From NCBI RefSeq assembly GCF_964275005.1, contig NC_092686.1:44948333-45012332 (forward strand): 64,000 bases of DNA. The letters run 5' to 3'. The number at the start of each line of letters is the position of its first letter. Positions within the stretch are counted from its first letter, which is position 1. Position numbers and translations under genes: made by a program. This stretch comes from Diadema setosum (lineage: Eukaryota; Echinodermata; Echinoidea; Diadematoida; Diadematidae). Below the pieces are notes generated by a model. That model was given only the letters and a program-made list of their open reading frames with translations, was not told the origin of the DNA and made no database searches. Shown one piece after another: positions 27,248-40,785 of this stretch.

Positions 27248-28073
27248 ATGTCATGACACCTCTCTCTTTGTCTTCAGCCATTAAAGCAAATCTACAGGGC
27301 TCGATATTAGCTGTAGCCAGTTGGCCGGATGGCCCGGTGGCCGGGTGGCCCGCGGCCACTGAAAATTGATGTCAGGCCACCAAACTTTCAATAAGGTTTT
27401 TTTTTTTTTTGGGGGGGGGGGGTGGCCTTATCGTGCAGCTTAATTTCAAAATGAAGTTTTACATTTCCTGTTATTTCGGGCCATTGCATTTCTTTTTCGG
27501 GCCACCAAAATTTCAAATTCAAAGATTTCAGTGGCCCATATGGGCAGCCAGAGAAAAACCATTATGTCGAGCTTTATTGTGCATCTTTATAAGAAGGGCT
27601 CTTCTCGATAGCACAGCCACCAAACCAGATTCCAGAAAATATTTGAGGCGTACCAATTTCTCTGGGTATGCATACTGGGTCCATCGACTTGAGAAAATTA
27701 CACTTGATATGTACTTATGTCGAGAAGTATTTACACGACTCAAAATGTCCCGAAATGTTAAAAATGTTGGGAGGAGCATTATGGGTAAAGGCAGCAAATT
27801 ACAGAAGAGTTTGTTTTGGATTGCCTGAGCAAATTCCAATACTTTATCGGTCAATTATCGCAACATGAGACTCATGTTGACTTTTGATAATTATGTTTCA
27901 CATTCCAGAGAAGGTAAATATACTTACACTGAGTAGAGGTTGAACCACCTCCTCACGTATAACTAGAAAACATGTCATGTGTACATTATGACTAACCTCG
28001 TTTTGTGTGCTTGATATAAAAAATTCTTGGAGGAGAATCCTATCCTGATAACGCACCCCGAAGTTTCACAGAA
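27248..28073. other. Non-coding, with GGCC-rich short repeats
   Basis: Includes the GGCCGG-type cluster at 27308-27358, a T run followed by a G run (27399-27422), and repeats of GGCCACCAAA-type phrases near 27375, 27500 and 27615. The 139-codon frame across 27409-27828 crosses the homopolymers and has no domain support. Confidence 0.4.
27308..27358. repeat. Short GGCC-rich tandem cluster
   Basis: About five degenerate units of the type TGGCCGGA / TGGCCCGG / TGGCCGGG / TGGCCCGC in 50 bp. It precedes GGCCACTGAAAATTGA, and the inverted phrase TTTCAGTGGCCC occurs near 27527, so it may be one end of a short inverted repeat of about 230 bp. Confidence 0.5.
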
Positions 28074-28442
28074 TTTAAAGGGACTGTATAGTACTGGTTG
28101 AGGTGAGGATTCAGAAACCACTCTCTGAGATGTCAAAGAGCATGCAATTCTAAGGCGTATAACAAATTTATTTGATAAAAATCGGTTTTGAAATGGCTGA
28201 GATATCCAAAAACAAGGTGAAACAAAGAGATCCTAATAAAATGCGTGGCCTGTCGCCTTTTATTATTATCACTTTTTTTTGGATATCTCAGCCATTTGAA
28301 AACTGATTTTCACCAAGTAAACGTGAATCCTTCTTAAGATTACATGCTCTTTCATATTTCATAAGAGGTTTCTCATTATCTCACTTTGGAATGTTATAAA
28401 CCTGAATCCCCACCTCAACCAGTACTGTACATTCCCTTTAAC
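28074..28442. mobile_element. MITE-1 copy D
   Basis: Runs from TTTAAAGGGACTGTATAG to GTACATTCCCTTTAAC. It has the paired arm phrases TTTTGAAATGGCTGAGATAT and ATATCTCAGCCATTTG plus TTTCATAAGAGGTTTCTCAT. Terminal inverted repeats and the foldback centre are preserved. Non-coding. Confidence 0.87.
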
Positions 28443-28529
28443 GTTATAAGATAGATAACATGTTACCCTCCGAAAAACCCCCAAAGAAATGAGCACGTAT
28501 CGTGTAACTGTGGAGTCCCAACTTACTCC

Positions 28530-28578
28530 GTTAAAGGGGTGGTACAGTTTTTGTTTAGATGTGGCTGCAGATTTCCAA

Positions 28579-28616
<38 letters not shown>

Positions 28617-28961
28617 TTTGTTTGTTTTTGTGAGATAATGAGAAACCTCTTATGAAATATGAAATAACATGTAATTCGTATAGGAATTCACAGTTTATTT
28701 GATGAAAACTGGTCCTGAAATGTCTGAGATATCCAAATATGCAATCCTGATAGAATGCTACAGGCCACGACTTTTATTAGGATCTCTTTTACCTTGTTTT
28801 TTTTTTTCTATGCGTCATTTCAAAACCGATTTTCATCAAATAAACTGTCAATTCCCCTTAGGATTGTGTGCTCTTTAATATTACATAGAGTGGTTTCTAC
28901 ATATCTCGCAAAACGTTCAAAGCTGAATCCTCACCTCAACCAGTACTATACCATCCCTTTT
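28530..28961. mobile_element. MITE-1 copy E with internal (TG)n(GTTT)n
   Basis: Begins GTTAAAGGGGTGGTACAG and ends TATACCATCCCTTTTA. About 30 bp of TG followed by GTTT repeats (28583-28628) has expanded inside the left arm, beside TGAGATAATGAGAAACC. It lies only about 90 bp from copy D, in a tandem pair. Confidence 0.87.
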
Positions 28962-30764
28962 ATATCTAAGAACAGCCAGACATGAATTTATCTTGTGAAT
29001 TAGCCTTTAGTTTTGACATTGTTTCCATGGTGAACCGGTAACAATAGGAAGGTGAAATGGGGCGTAAATAATGGTTTATTTAATGAAAAGAAAAGGTGAC
29101 ATTCTTTCACCAGCAATTCTCAGATTTGTGTATATGAGTTTCTAAACTTGGGTATGTTAGAACATCCGAAGATGGTTTCTAGTTCAATTACAAAAATAAA
29201 TTCACTCTGTCAAGGTTCTCTATATCCAAATGCTTTAAAGTTTTCAATATGACATGTCGGAAAGAATTACCAACAACACAAAGTAGCGAATCCTCAAAAG
29301 TTCGAAAATGAATAATTCGTCAAAAGGAACCTATATCATGATCATAGCAGATTTCTTCCCTCAAATATTTTGGTATTGTGGGACCTTGAAAAAAAGCGAT
29401 GTTTAAAGTCATTAGGGATGTTTGCTTGCATACGGGGTTAAGTCAAACCGCTGTAGTTCCCTTCGCCAATCATATCAAATATCATAAACTGTGTTGACCC
29501 AATTTCATGCAATAAATCAGCGGCATAACTTTAACGTGTCGTCACATTTTGTATCATGACATAAGGGCTGTCAAACTGAAGAATCATTCTATGATGAATC
29601 GCAGACGCGATATCTGAATGGTACTAAAACTGGTAATGATGCCAACTCTTGAAAAGTAGTCAGATTTGCCTGTTAGAAGTTTAGCGGGACATTGGGAGAT
29701 GCGTGGGAGTGTGACACAGAGAAAGAAAATGGAACAGAAAAAAAAAATGTTGGGGGGGGGGACGAGATGAGGAGATATGAAGTGTAAAAAGAGAAGGGAT
29801 ATCGAAAAAGTTTGGATAATGAACGAGAGAGTATACATGAGAAAGATATGACCCCTCCGGGACGCCTCCGGGACTAGGATACGAAAAGTGACCTCTCCAA
29901 TAATCACATTCCCGCCAAGAGATATTTGACCTCTGACCTCGGACGGTATGGGGTCATATTCACTTCCAAAGATACCACCGTGACTTCCACGCTAGAGAGT
30001 CTGCACGGATAACTGGGTACAATTTGATTTTTTGTCTTCCATCGGTTTGAAGTAAACATGAGTGCCCACAATTACAAATTGATTTCTACATAGGGTGTAG
30101 GAGGAAAGACAGGATAAAGAAAACTGCTTTGTCAAGGTTTCTTGCCATTATGTCCATGTAAACCACCGCAACTTACATCCGGCATTTCCTCCAAAGATAT
30201 CACCAAATGCAAAGACTACGATGATTCTGCGAAAAACAATGACGTTACACTATCTCGCACCTACCACAATATAACATTCGTTATTTACCGATTTCAAGTA
30301 TGTTTACGTCTCATAACCACACGGGTATTTATTTGCATGGAATTGTGCAATATGTCTGCTGTGTTTGCACAACCATCGCCCCATCACGTACCGGTAGCGT
30401 CGTTCATTGTGCATCTAACCATGTAGGGACATCCGATTTTCAAGGGAATCACAGAGGTACCGAGAACCGTCTGCTAAAATGTGTACATATCCTACATCCC
30501 TCGTAACCATGGGAACAACGCTTATGCAGCGCGACCTATATAGGACGTTACATACAACTATAAATCATAGGTATTTTATATTCGTTATAGGGAGAATTTG
30601 CACTTTTATGGAGCAACGTGGATGTGCGAGATCAGGGGCGGAGGAAGTTAAGTTATTCTCTGATCTTCTGTATCAAGTGACACAGTCTTCATCGGTGAAA
30701 ACCAGCTGTGTGCGTCACCCATGATAATGCATATCTAGACGAGGTGCAGGATGGTATGAGATTC

Positions 30765-30813
30765 CACCTCCCTGCTAGGTGGCGCAGAGCGCACGTAGAT
30801 ACCCAGGGAGGTG
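30765..30813. repeat. CACCTCCCTG / CAGGGAGGTG inverted pair
   Basis: Perfect 10-bp arms at 30765-30774 and 30804-30813 surround a 29-bp loop. The arms are in the opposite order to the compact hairpins at 12327 and 21073. A single unpaired CACCTCCCTG lies 0.8 kb away at 31612-31621. Confidence 0.6.
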
Positions 30814-33435
30814 AGACCAAAATATTTGAGCAAGGGCAACATGATGATATTCTCGAAACCGGGTGAGATTGATATCAAGTTGGAAGGCTCAAGATACCTG
30901 ATGAAATTTCACAAGTGGGTCTTCACCATCACTTGCAGGAGGACTGACCATTTCTATAGAGGAGAGATGCTGTGCAACAGGTCATGAAAAGGAAAAGGAA
31001 AATGTATGATAAGTAACACACATTTCGTCAAAAAGGAAACGATCATCAACATGCGTATTGTCAAATCTTTGGGAACAATTTGTTGGTTCAGCGTAAGGTC
31101 ACTCCTGATGGTTTCTACACGTCATTGCACTTCCTCTTGCTGTAGTCTGCCATAACTTTGACGTCAAAAAACATTTTTTTTTTTTTTTTTGGGGGGGGGG
31201 AACTCGACAAGAGCGAGGTAGAGACATAGTGTCGGAAGATATACTAGTATCCCCATCTCTTGCTTGTTCACGTACACTACACGTTTACTATTCCCCTGCA
31301 TTTTGGTATAGCAATCGTCATTTTAAACAAGTGTAAATAATTATGTATCGGGTCTGCAATACCTTCATCACCTACGTTGTGTTGGTTGACTACGATTAGT
31401 ATAACACGTGTGGATCCATCCGAAGCGAACTAAGGTACTAATAGACTATCAAACTTTTTTTCATTATTGATACATTATAGTCTAAACTTCAGATTGTCCG
31501 GGAAGTGTTAGCGGTGACGTGTGCAAGTTCGAAAAAAGTCTGCCAATCTCTGTGCTTACACGGGCTTCTCTCTGTGAATTACTCACATGAGACTTTCTTT
31601 ATAAATCCTCTCACCTCCCTGATCGTAGGCGCATGAGGGGAGGACTTTACTCAAGTTTTGTGCTGGATGTGATTATAAAAATATAAACTCAAACAAACAG
31701 CGAACGGGTAAGAAAGCTAAGAACACTAATAAATTGGTTATGACTATTTAAAGAATAAAGTTGAAAGTCTTAAAAGTTTTCACGTAACGGTGAAAGGTCA
31801 CAAGCATATGGTTATGCAAATTAGCTGAGGTGATGACCTCCCAGTGAAGTCGTTTATATGAATGTATGAATACTGTTTTAGGGTCAATAACTAAAATCTC
31901 TAAGGTGCTTTCATTTCCCTTTCAAATCACAATAATTCTGAAATGAGTGCAATTAGGCCTATATGAATATTGAGACAAAGATTACGATTATTCATTTCAG
32001 AAATGTGTGCAGTTAGAAGGGAGTAGGCCTGTATAGTGACGACAGCTCCAGCGTATTCAGGTTGTAGGCCTATTATGATGTGATGGTGACTGGTATTACT
32101 GTTTATTGAAAACACATGCCCCTTAGAAATCTGCTACTCTCTTATTTCATAAAGATTTTTGTGGCAAGTCTAGTGTTGTGAGTACTTAATCGTTCCCTAG
32201 TTATTTGAGTTAAATTGAATCTTGCAATATGGCGAGTCACTTTAAAAAGATTTCTGGGTCAAGATAGAAGATGAAAGTTGAACTGTTGTGGGCGAATCTC
32301 TCGAAGTACATTCCATCGTGTTTAGTCAAGATGGTTTGCGGCTCCAACGATGTTTTTCCCCGCACCGATATTTTCAATGAATTTTTATGCCAGTGCTGTT
32401 TACTCGAGGAGCAGCGTTCCAAGAGGCGGTGGGTGTCGGGTCACGACCTCGCAGAGCAAATCGACCGCGATGGGCTCGATGGACTGAAGAGACGTCACCG
32501 ATTACCGGTTTATTCTCATCCTACTTTAGGACATTTTTCCCCTCCAGGAATTTGATGGCTATATGGGTGAAGTAATGTTTCCAGACACTCCCTCGACGGC
32601 GGGAGACGATGAGCAGTCGTGTGGAAAACCTCAGCAGCAGACGGCCCTATCTCTCTCCTCTGTATGTCACGTGACCTAATGATATTGCTTCTAGTGGTAG
32701 ATTTATCATTGAATCTACTGTCGCTCGCCTGTACCTGCTGAACAGTGACCTTTCACATGAAACAGCGTCGTTCAAATAGTCATAGGGACTTCTGAATACA
32801 CTGGATTAGGTAGCTTGCAAAGGGTGAACTGAAGTAATGATAGATTAGAATGCAGCATAGAAATAACCCAGCTACTCCACTCGTTTCATTAGTATGGATA
32901 CTCTTTCACATAATTTATTTACCTTTTCTCGATGATTCTGTTAGAGCAAAACAAAGTTTCCCCATAAACGACCTGCTAATTATGAAGATCAACAAATGCG
33001 AGCAGTGAAAGTCTGAGTCAAATCCAACAATCAATTTAAAAGTAATGTTTTTAAGTTTTGGACTTCTCCCTTCAAGTGCCACCCTTCCCATTTGGGAAAT
33101 CCGCACCTATTGCTAATGCCACCCCCCCCCCCCCAAAAAAAAAGGAGAAGGAAAAAAAAAAGAAAATATATACGCACCTCAACCATGGATGTTACAATTT
33201 GGCGACACACGACATAAATTGTTATTGAAAGTTAATGTACACATTGAATAAAAGAAAATCAACACTCGATGATACGTCTTATCACCATGATAAGAGGAAG
33301 AAAATCTATTTTGGATTCGTTCATTTGAGCTGAATTATGTCTGAAGCTACATGTTAGGTGGCGTAATAGCAAGTTAACCACTGGTCATGCCCGAACCCTG
33401 GATCTATTCATGAGGTGCCCGTCCAGTGGGTTTCG

Positions 33436-33463
33436 CCAGGGAAGTGACATCTCACCTCCCTGG
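33436..33463. repeat. CCAGGGAAGTG / CACCTCCCTGG hairpin
   Basis: Eleven-bp arms with one mismatch around the loop ACATCT. The hairpin itself is bracketed by TTTCGCC on both sides (33431-33437 and 33464-33470), which looks like a 7-bp direct repeat and could be a target-site duplication. Confidence 0.65.
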
Positions 33464-34087
33464 TTTCGCCTATTATGAGATGTCAGCTGAACAAGAGTTC
33501 CGATGATGTCCTTGAGTGGAGCTGTGGTGTTTGGCCACTGGCTGGTCACAAAGGATCTACAGGCTTCTCCTCAAACACTATGGTTAGTCCAGCAAGTCCT
33601 TTTCTTCATCTCTTCTCAAAAATTATACTCGCCCCAGAAGCAATTTTGACCACAAAGGGGCTTTGTCGAGGTATACTCCTTGTGTTCGTTAAATCGTTTA
33701 CCTTTTCTAGTGATGAGGCCCATTTGGTCTCCTTTTCAAATCATATCAAGAGATTTCTTTGCATTATTTCTGTGGAGTCACCATTTTGTTGTCTGTCCAA
33801 TTCATCTGACTGGCTCGAGTGTCGTGGGGGCAGTGCAGTCCCCTTGCACTGATTGTTCTTTCTGTCTGCATTCTATTATTGATCAACTTTTGTTCTGCTG
33901 TCTCTGGTAAGGTGGTACTGTTCACTGGATGTATAAACATTTACTACCATTGAACAACATCATCTGAACAAGCATCGGCTGCTTGCCTGCGTATACTATA
34001 GGCCCTAGTTATTGGTGCCGACAGTCTCGGATGGTTTACTCTCCAGTTTGTCATATCTGTATAATCATAATCAACAGCCTAAAGACG

Positions 34088-34154
34088 ACGACAGCAAAAA
34101 CAGCAACAACAACAGCAGCAACAACATCAACAGCAACAGTAACAACAACAACAA
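34088..34154. repeat. Imperfect (CAA/CAG)n tract
   Basis: About 65 bp of CAA, CAG and CAT triplets. Translated frames give poly-N/T/S or poly-V/A and have no flanking coding support. Confidence 0.9.
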
Positions 34155-34949
34155 AACCCGACCAAAAACAAAACAAAGTTTCACAGGAAGTCAAGTGACC
34201 AGTCTCTACATTGCAATAGTTCAATTGCACTTCCAATACACCAAGTCGATCGTAAGAGTAAAATCGGAATGACAGACGTTTCGTCAAAATTGCACATGAA
34301 ATGAACATGAATTGTAAATTTTCACATGTTTTCATCCAATTGTAATTATTGCCCCCCCCCTCCACACACACACACAAACAGACATTATAAGAACAGATGA
34401 CGTTATCACCTCCCAAGTCTCCCGTCAGTTATATTAATTGAAGACGTATGAGACACTGCAAAATGATGGAAATCGGCAAATAGACAGAAAGAAAAAGATG
34501 GATAGGAAAATCAGAAGAAAGAAAGATAGAGTATGCGTAGGTGTGTGTGAATGTGTGTGCATTTATGAGTGACCTTAATGCAGCAGGCCTTTTTGACCAA
34601 GCAGTCGTAGATGTGGTTTTGATATGTCATAAAAGAGCTTTCTGATGGTTGGTATGATAATGTGTTTATACAATGTACCAGACGCGACGGATTTCGTCCA
34701 CTCAAGGTTTATGTCCATTTGTCCATCATCTACGTACCATCTCGTTTCCGTCCATCTATCGTCCAAACCGAAGCTGGATTGAGTGTCCCTATAACATTGC
34801 CGACACACAAGCAGCTCTTCATAAGTAGCTACATAACATCTTCTGCTGCCAGTACTACATATGGACACCAAAATTAACATTATTTCCACTCTCTTGAAAA
34901 AAAAAAATCCTTGTCTGCCTAAAATGACAATCAAATCATTTTTTTTTTT
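34155..34949. other. Non-coding, nothing recognised
   Basis: Ordinary sequence with a C run and CA patch near 34353-34380 and homopolymers near 34898 and 34940. Open frames on both strands lack splice support. Confidence 0.4.
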
Positions 34950-35325
34950 TCATTAAAGGCATAATTTAACATTTGCAGATGAAACAAAAAACCAGCATCA
35001 GTGCTTCAAAATATTTCTAAAATGTGAGTTAGGGATAGAAATGACCGCTGTGAAAATTTGAATCCGTATAATCAATGTTAAGTATTGCTGATTACACAAA
35101 ATGTGAACAATAGTTATAATAAGGATGCTTCCAGACTAAACCGTCTACAGTTATGGTTTAGTTAGAAAAATGCTGATATCTCCTTATATTTTAGGCTTTA
35201 TCGTGAAAAATTTATATGATACGATGTTTTGTGATACAACAGACCTACACATATGCATCAAATGTAATATCGTGATCATTTTTTTAAATCACTACTCCCA
35301 AAGATAAACTGGACCTTTAACATTT
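34950..35325. mobile_element. Possible MITE-like element, single copy
   Basis: Starts CATTAAAGGCATAATTTAAC and ends GGACCTTTAACATT, giving short inverted TTAAAGG / CCTTTAA ends about 370 bp apart. Size and TTAAAGG ends resemble MITE-1, but the interior is unrelated to it. No second copy is present in the window, so this call rests on the ends alone. Confidence 0.35.
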
Positions 35326-37507
35326 CGTGTTATTTGATTTCCAACACATAGGGCCTACATGATTCCAACATTTGAATACACAACACAACAATGCAATGAA
35401 AAAGAAACTATGTGATAAAACAGTGATACAATTTTGTTCAAAAGTTTTTGAATACCAGACCGTGCCACTACCCCAGTGGATACAAACCCTTGCCATGGGT
35501 CACGACTCTCAGGGTATTCTCCAGATTGGTTTGGTGATGATCGTATTAAGACAAAATTAATTTTGGACTCTGATAGCTCGTGTGTATAAAAAGTATACAT
35601 CTTTATCTGTTCAGCTGCATTATTGGACAATAACTATTGCATAGCAAATCAGAAAGGAATGATGTTTGGCGAGTCACTCTTGTCAATCATCTAAAGCTAA
35701 ACCTTCCTCCCGTGTGGAAAAAAATGCCCATGTTTAACTAGCACACCGTACTATGGTGGAAAAGAAAAGTTTAGTTCTATAAATCAAAGGAAACACTAAT
35801 CCCACCCCCAAGTTAGGAGGATATTCCAAAGGAATCCACCTCATCAACGACCGGCATTCCTCCTTTCCATTTCTTAGACTTTACTTGATGTACAATGTAT
35901 ATTCCTTAACTTGGTGTGAGTTTATGATATGATTTGAAAAGATTAATTTGCATTTCAAAAGTGAGACGCTTTTTTTCCCTCTGCGTGTTGGACAGTGAGG
36001 TCATGATCAATGAAACTGTAGTTTCTCTATCATCCTCCATAGAGGACTTTATGGTCAACAGATTTTGAAGGACGAAGGGAAACGCCAACTTGTCATGTCC
36101 TTCACTGGCCTTTCTGAGCTCTCATCCCTGTGGAGAGAATCCAAACATGTAAAGTTCAAATTGCTACTTGGCCGACTCGCCCAGGCCCCGAATAAATATT
36201 TGAAAGGGTGCTTATGTGAACTTACTGACTCGCGGTATTTGCCTAATACTTTGATGAGGAGGATTTATCTCAAAATAATAACACTTCCCAATAGTAAGAC
36301 TACGATGTATGCTTACCACTTGAGTATTCACAGAGGTTAAAGGTCAAGTTACTTTTCAATACCTCAAGTTCCTCAGCGGTTCACTTAATGAAGCGGACTG
36401 ATGTTAGCTCAGAGTGAGCTGTATAATTTCACATTTCCCTGGACAGCTTTTTGATGTGACAGATGAGCTAGCTAATGGACGATTGTCATGGGAGAATACT
36501 CCCGCTTTGATTAAGTCATTTCACTGGAAAGCATTTCATTGGGCTTTTAGTCCCTGGTACCATCTGTTTTTCTACGAGGTGAAGTCTGTTTTCCTAAATG
36601 GGAACATCATCCCCGGTCATTCATACCGACTGGCGAAAGTCTGAAATTAATATTTCCGGCAATTGCTTGTTCATATAATTATCCTTTATCCGGGAAGGAT
36701 TTTCGATGGAAAAATTCGGTCGTTTTTCCCCTAAACCTCATTTGTGCAGATGCCGGGTAGAGATGATCATGCAGTGAATTTCGATTTTAATTACAACGTG
36801 GACTTTGTACTGCGTTGTCGTGAAAGATCGTGGGGTTTTATAACTACAGTAAATTCATGTCATATTGATATAGGCTGTTGCAATTTACAAACTTCTTTTT
36901 ATCTGCGCAACTGGTAGCAGAAGAAAACCCAATAACTATCAATTCATCTGCTTGCGCATATCCAGTCAAATTTCTATCAGGTTGTGTGTCTTCAGTCGAG
37001 ACCTTTGCTTTCCTCACCCATTATCAAGGTGTCAAGCAAACAATAAAGTTGCGTAATAATCTGCTTAGGGCGTTTGTGAAGTTCATCACTCAATGGTACA
37101 GAGTACTGTATATTATTAGGACTTCACGCTGCCGAACGGCACCCATCTATCAGGCGTATACAGAAGACGTGAGATCGAATGCAATATCTTAAAGTTGATT
37201 TTTTTTTTTCGTTAAACATCATGTTGACACTACTTCAAGCTCCATTTGACCAATGAAGCTCCTTGATTCGACTTCCTAGAGCAGCCGTTCCTATAAAGGT
37301 ACCAAATAACGCAATTCAATTACACGAAAAGAAAATGACGCGCAGGCAAGACAGATGCACTCAAAAGTTTTATAAGTCTCCGAGATTAATATTGCAAATA
37401 TATGTCTCTCTGTCAAACTATAATTTTCTCTCCCCCTCCCCTCTCTCTCTTATCATTACTGTCATTATTAGCATATAAACACACAAACAAATTTTTGTGA
37501 GTGTATG

Positions 37508-37511
<4 letters not shown>
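35326..37511. other. Non-coding, nothing recognised
   Basis: AT-rich sequence with no dispersed repeat noticed. Frames at 36065-36340, 36414-36644 and 36878-37192 have no splice signals and no domain I recognise. Confidence 0.4.

Positions 37512-37577
<66 letters not shown>
37512..37577. repeat. (TA)n microsatellite
   Basis: Sixty-six bp of pure TA, preceded by TGTATG variants. Likely length-polymorphic. Confidence 0.97.
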
Positions 37578-37584
<7 letters not shown>

Positions 37585-40485
37585 GGCCTACATAACTATG
37601 TTTGTGTGTGTTATTTGTGTTTTCGAAAGGCTGTCACGGTTTATCGCAAATGAGAAATGTATGCCTACTGGTGTTGTATATAAAGAGAAGCACGATACCG
37701 CGCTTCAACTGCCTTAAAACCCTTACTGTTCCTCATGTTTACAATAGACACAGGTATGTTTGAAGGTTATTCCACCATATCATACATAATTTCACAACTT
37801 CTTATTTTTTTTTCTTTTCATTAAACGCATGAGTTGCGTGTCACCAGCCTGTTCTTTTTTTGTTGTTATTCGTACAGAATACAAAGACAATGCTTATAAC
37901 GCAGGGTTATTTATGATAAGTATGAGATTCTTAGGGATCCCAGCACTTATTTAGCCCCGATGGGTGTGGAGCCCTCAAACGGATATTTTATGATTCAGAC
38001 ACGTGCTTTGGAATCCCTGACCCTCCTTATAGCAGATAAGACCAAGTGTTTAATTGTTACAAAGACCACTATAAACCAACGTGTTGTAGTCCTTCCGATA
38101 TACCGCAGCGTACGTCCACCTTTACAGGATTTGATCACGCAAAAATGTTGCCACGGACTTTGAACTTTAATGCCTCGATGTTGGGTTGGGACGGGAAAAC
38201 AATATTTGCCGAAGGCACATACTTCTGAAGATTGCATTAATCGCTTCGGTCAATACATCTGTAAAAAAAGATTGACATTCCATCTCGTGCTCAATATTTG
38301 GCTTGTCAACAGAAGAAATATTTCTTTGATTATGGCTAATCTGCGCGGATCGTTCATGCGCTCATCACCAGAAATTGTGCAACGTGCGAAAGCGTGTAGT
38401 CATTCATCATTGTACAGCAATCATTTTTATTATATGAACTTGTGGTATAGAACTCTCTGTAAACGCGGTACAGAGTATCCACGCCGGTGAGTCTTTAAAG
38501 AATGTCACATGGTGTATTGCTCTACTTTTGCCACACTTGGCGTCCTGCACTGTGAGAGTGCAATTTCACACCGTGATCAAATTGACTTAAATAGACTGAA
38601 AAAAAAGACAAACAATTTGGTAGAAGTTTCATCAAATCTTACCTAACTTACGAAAGTTTAGGAATTAAAAGTTAAGTTGTTCTTAGGAAACGGTGATTGA
38701 TTATATTATTTCTCTATGCATATTGGAGATTGTGGTGATACTGTCATCGTCTCACAATAAGAGTGGACCATTCCATCAAATTTTCCCAGTCCTGTAATAG
38801 CCCGGCATTAGTAAATTACTGTAAGGAAAAATTTCTGTAATTGCTAAATCAACAACGAAAAGCGCGTGTTTTTTGTTTTTTTTTTTTTTTGGTGTGTGTG
38901 TACATAATTTATTAATATTATTGATCACCTCTTCTGATTGGAGTAAGTGTGCTTTCGACAAACATTTATTCTCATTGAGGGCATGCAGAACTTAACAAGT
39001 TGAAAATCCATAAATTTCTTAGTTTGCGTCCGATTTTAATGAATCCTCTTCAGGAACTTCAGGAACTCTTTTCCTGAAGTCAACTTATTCTAACCTATAG
39101 TCACAAGCATGCAGGGTTGTCTGCCGCAAACCCAATCACCGATGTTTCAATGACGACAGGGAACTGATAGATAATATAGTCGATGTAGTGAAAGGTGAAC
39201 AGCGCCATCTATATGTTCCCGCAGTCTCGACGACATAAGATTATTTTGGTATTATTTTGATCTCCTCGTGATATCGTCTACAACATTTACTAGTAGCCAC
39301 ATTCTCCAGGACAAGGACAAGGCTAGAAGTACATTAGTTATAGATTTATTTTAATTGCAGTTGCAATGGATAATGGTTGATTTCATTGTTTTTCATGCTT
39401 GAAAGGCTTCAACTTCCAAATAAATAATGAATATTGTTAGAGATGACATGTAATGTTTTGTGTACTTTGGTAACAAAGCACTTTATTTGTTCGTCACTCC
39501 TACGCTGAGACGTAAGCGACTATTTGGGTCTTTTCACCTTATTCATTGGTTGTAGCGTGACGACGGGGGTGCGCCAATGTCACGACTGGCTGTCCATTTA
39601 CCACAACTTGATTATTCGCCTGATTTGGAAGCCGCAGAGCGTAGGACAAACAGACGATAAATTTTGTCAACAGTAAAAAATGGCGCCATACTGTAGCGTA
39701 ACCAGTGATCCTGCTTCCAGAGCAGCTTCTGAATGGTCTCAGTACCCAGTGATTACTTCAACTGTAAATCCTATGAAGTATCGAAAGAGTTATCAATTTT
39801 TGCAGTCTTGCTGGAAGGGAAGTAGTAAGGAAATGTATCGATGAATAGACTTGACATAGCAATATCGATTGATGTTATAAGCTCGTATTTTTTTTACCAT
39901 TTTTGCCAATCTTTCCCTCATCTGTATTTTTCCCCTCTCTCTCACGCACTCTCTTCTATGCAGAGAGACAGGCAATAAATATTTGCTCAGTATTTATAAC
40001 AGTTAAAATTGTTAACACCACATCTATGGTGTAAATGTTGAGAAATACATCACCTGAACAAAAAAGAAGTCAGAAAAGTACATCTTTATATTTTCAAAAG
40101 TGCAACGCTTTCAGAAATACACGACATACATTGTAATGTGTAAAATACGTGAATATGTATTCAACTTTACACAAAGAGATTTATTATTTTCCCAACTTTA
40201 TAGCAGTTAAAGAAGTAAAATTACGGAAAATACATGTTAATATCAAACAGGCACCAAACACTGCCCCACCCCTACTCATGTAAAATTAATTCCTCATATA
40301 TACTGCGATATTTCTTGAAGGATGGTTTCTTTCTTTGATTAATATGATGAAGAATGAATCTTACATGTCGCTATGAGTTTCGCATATTTCTTTCGAGCCG
40401 CTATTGTGAGGAGAAAACTAGGATAATGTTGCCATTATGGATCTATATACTGAGTAGTAGCTCCATGGTTATCATTCAGCGTTTC
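37578..40485. other. Non-coding, nothing recognised
   Basis: AT-rich sequence with a T run and GT patch near 38869-38900. Open frames at 37960-38490 overlap one another on both strands with no splice or domain support. Confidence 0.4.
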
Positions 40486-40785
40486 CTAGTGCCGGTATGA
40501 CCTTGGTTGGCCTAACTCAAACAACAGAGGGAGACATACAGTCGAGGAATCTGTATCGCCACGCATCCGCCTAGTCCAATCTGCCAAATACCTTGTCATG
40601 AACTTCTCCATGCTAACCTTATCTTTCGAGCATTTTGACCCGTCAAACGATTTATAAAGTCTATGTGCTTGGACAACAGAGTTAATTACGATGATATTGA
40701 ACCAGGAACATTCGATCACATTCCATGAATTGTGGTGCACCTCCATGAGGTATGCCGTCGCAGAGTATTCCAATTTCGTCACCAC
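40486..40785 (-). pseudogene. Possible piggyBac-type transposase fragment
   Basis: The minus-strand frame of 99 codons resembles the region just after the catalytic core of piggyBac transposases, where an aromatic-rich helix with an invariant Asn and an LYK motif is followed by an SxxxF...LA helix. Visible here are W21, W28-F29, I34-N35-S36, L43-Y44-K45, then S58...F62 and Y66-L67-A68. The frame opens without an ATG (GTG at 40785-40783), and no upstream DDD core, terminal repeats or TTAA borders were found. If the match is real, this is a decayed fragment. The similarity is from motif memory only; a profile search against the DDE_Tnp_1_7 family would settle it. Confidence 0.25.

Larger units (their letters stand above)
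28962..34087. other. Mostly featureless non-coding DNA
   Basis: Contains G/C/T runs (29752-29761, 31175-31200, 33122-33134) and the hairpin arms at 30765-30813, 31612 and 33436. Open frames such as 33475-33852 have no splice context or domain. No gene is supported. Confidence 0.4.

Noticed and set aside
27409..27828. 139-codon frame
   Set aside because: It crosses a G run and short inverted repeats and has no recognisable domain or splice context.
34051..34416. 121-codon minus-strand frame
   Set aside because: Its centre is poly-V/A from the CAA/CAG tract, and the rest lacks splice sites or a domain.
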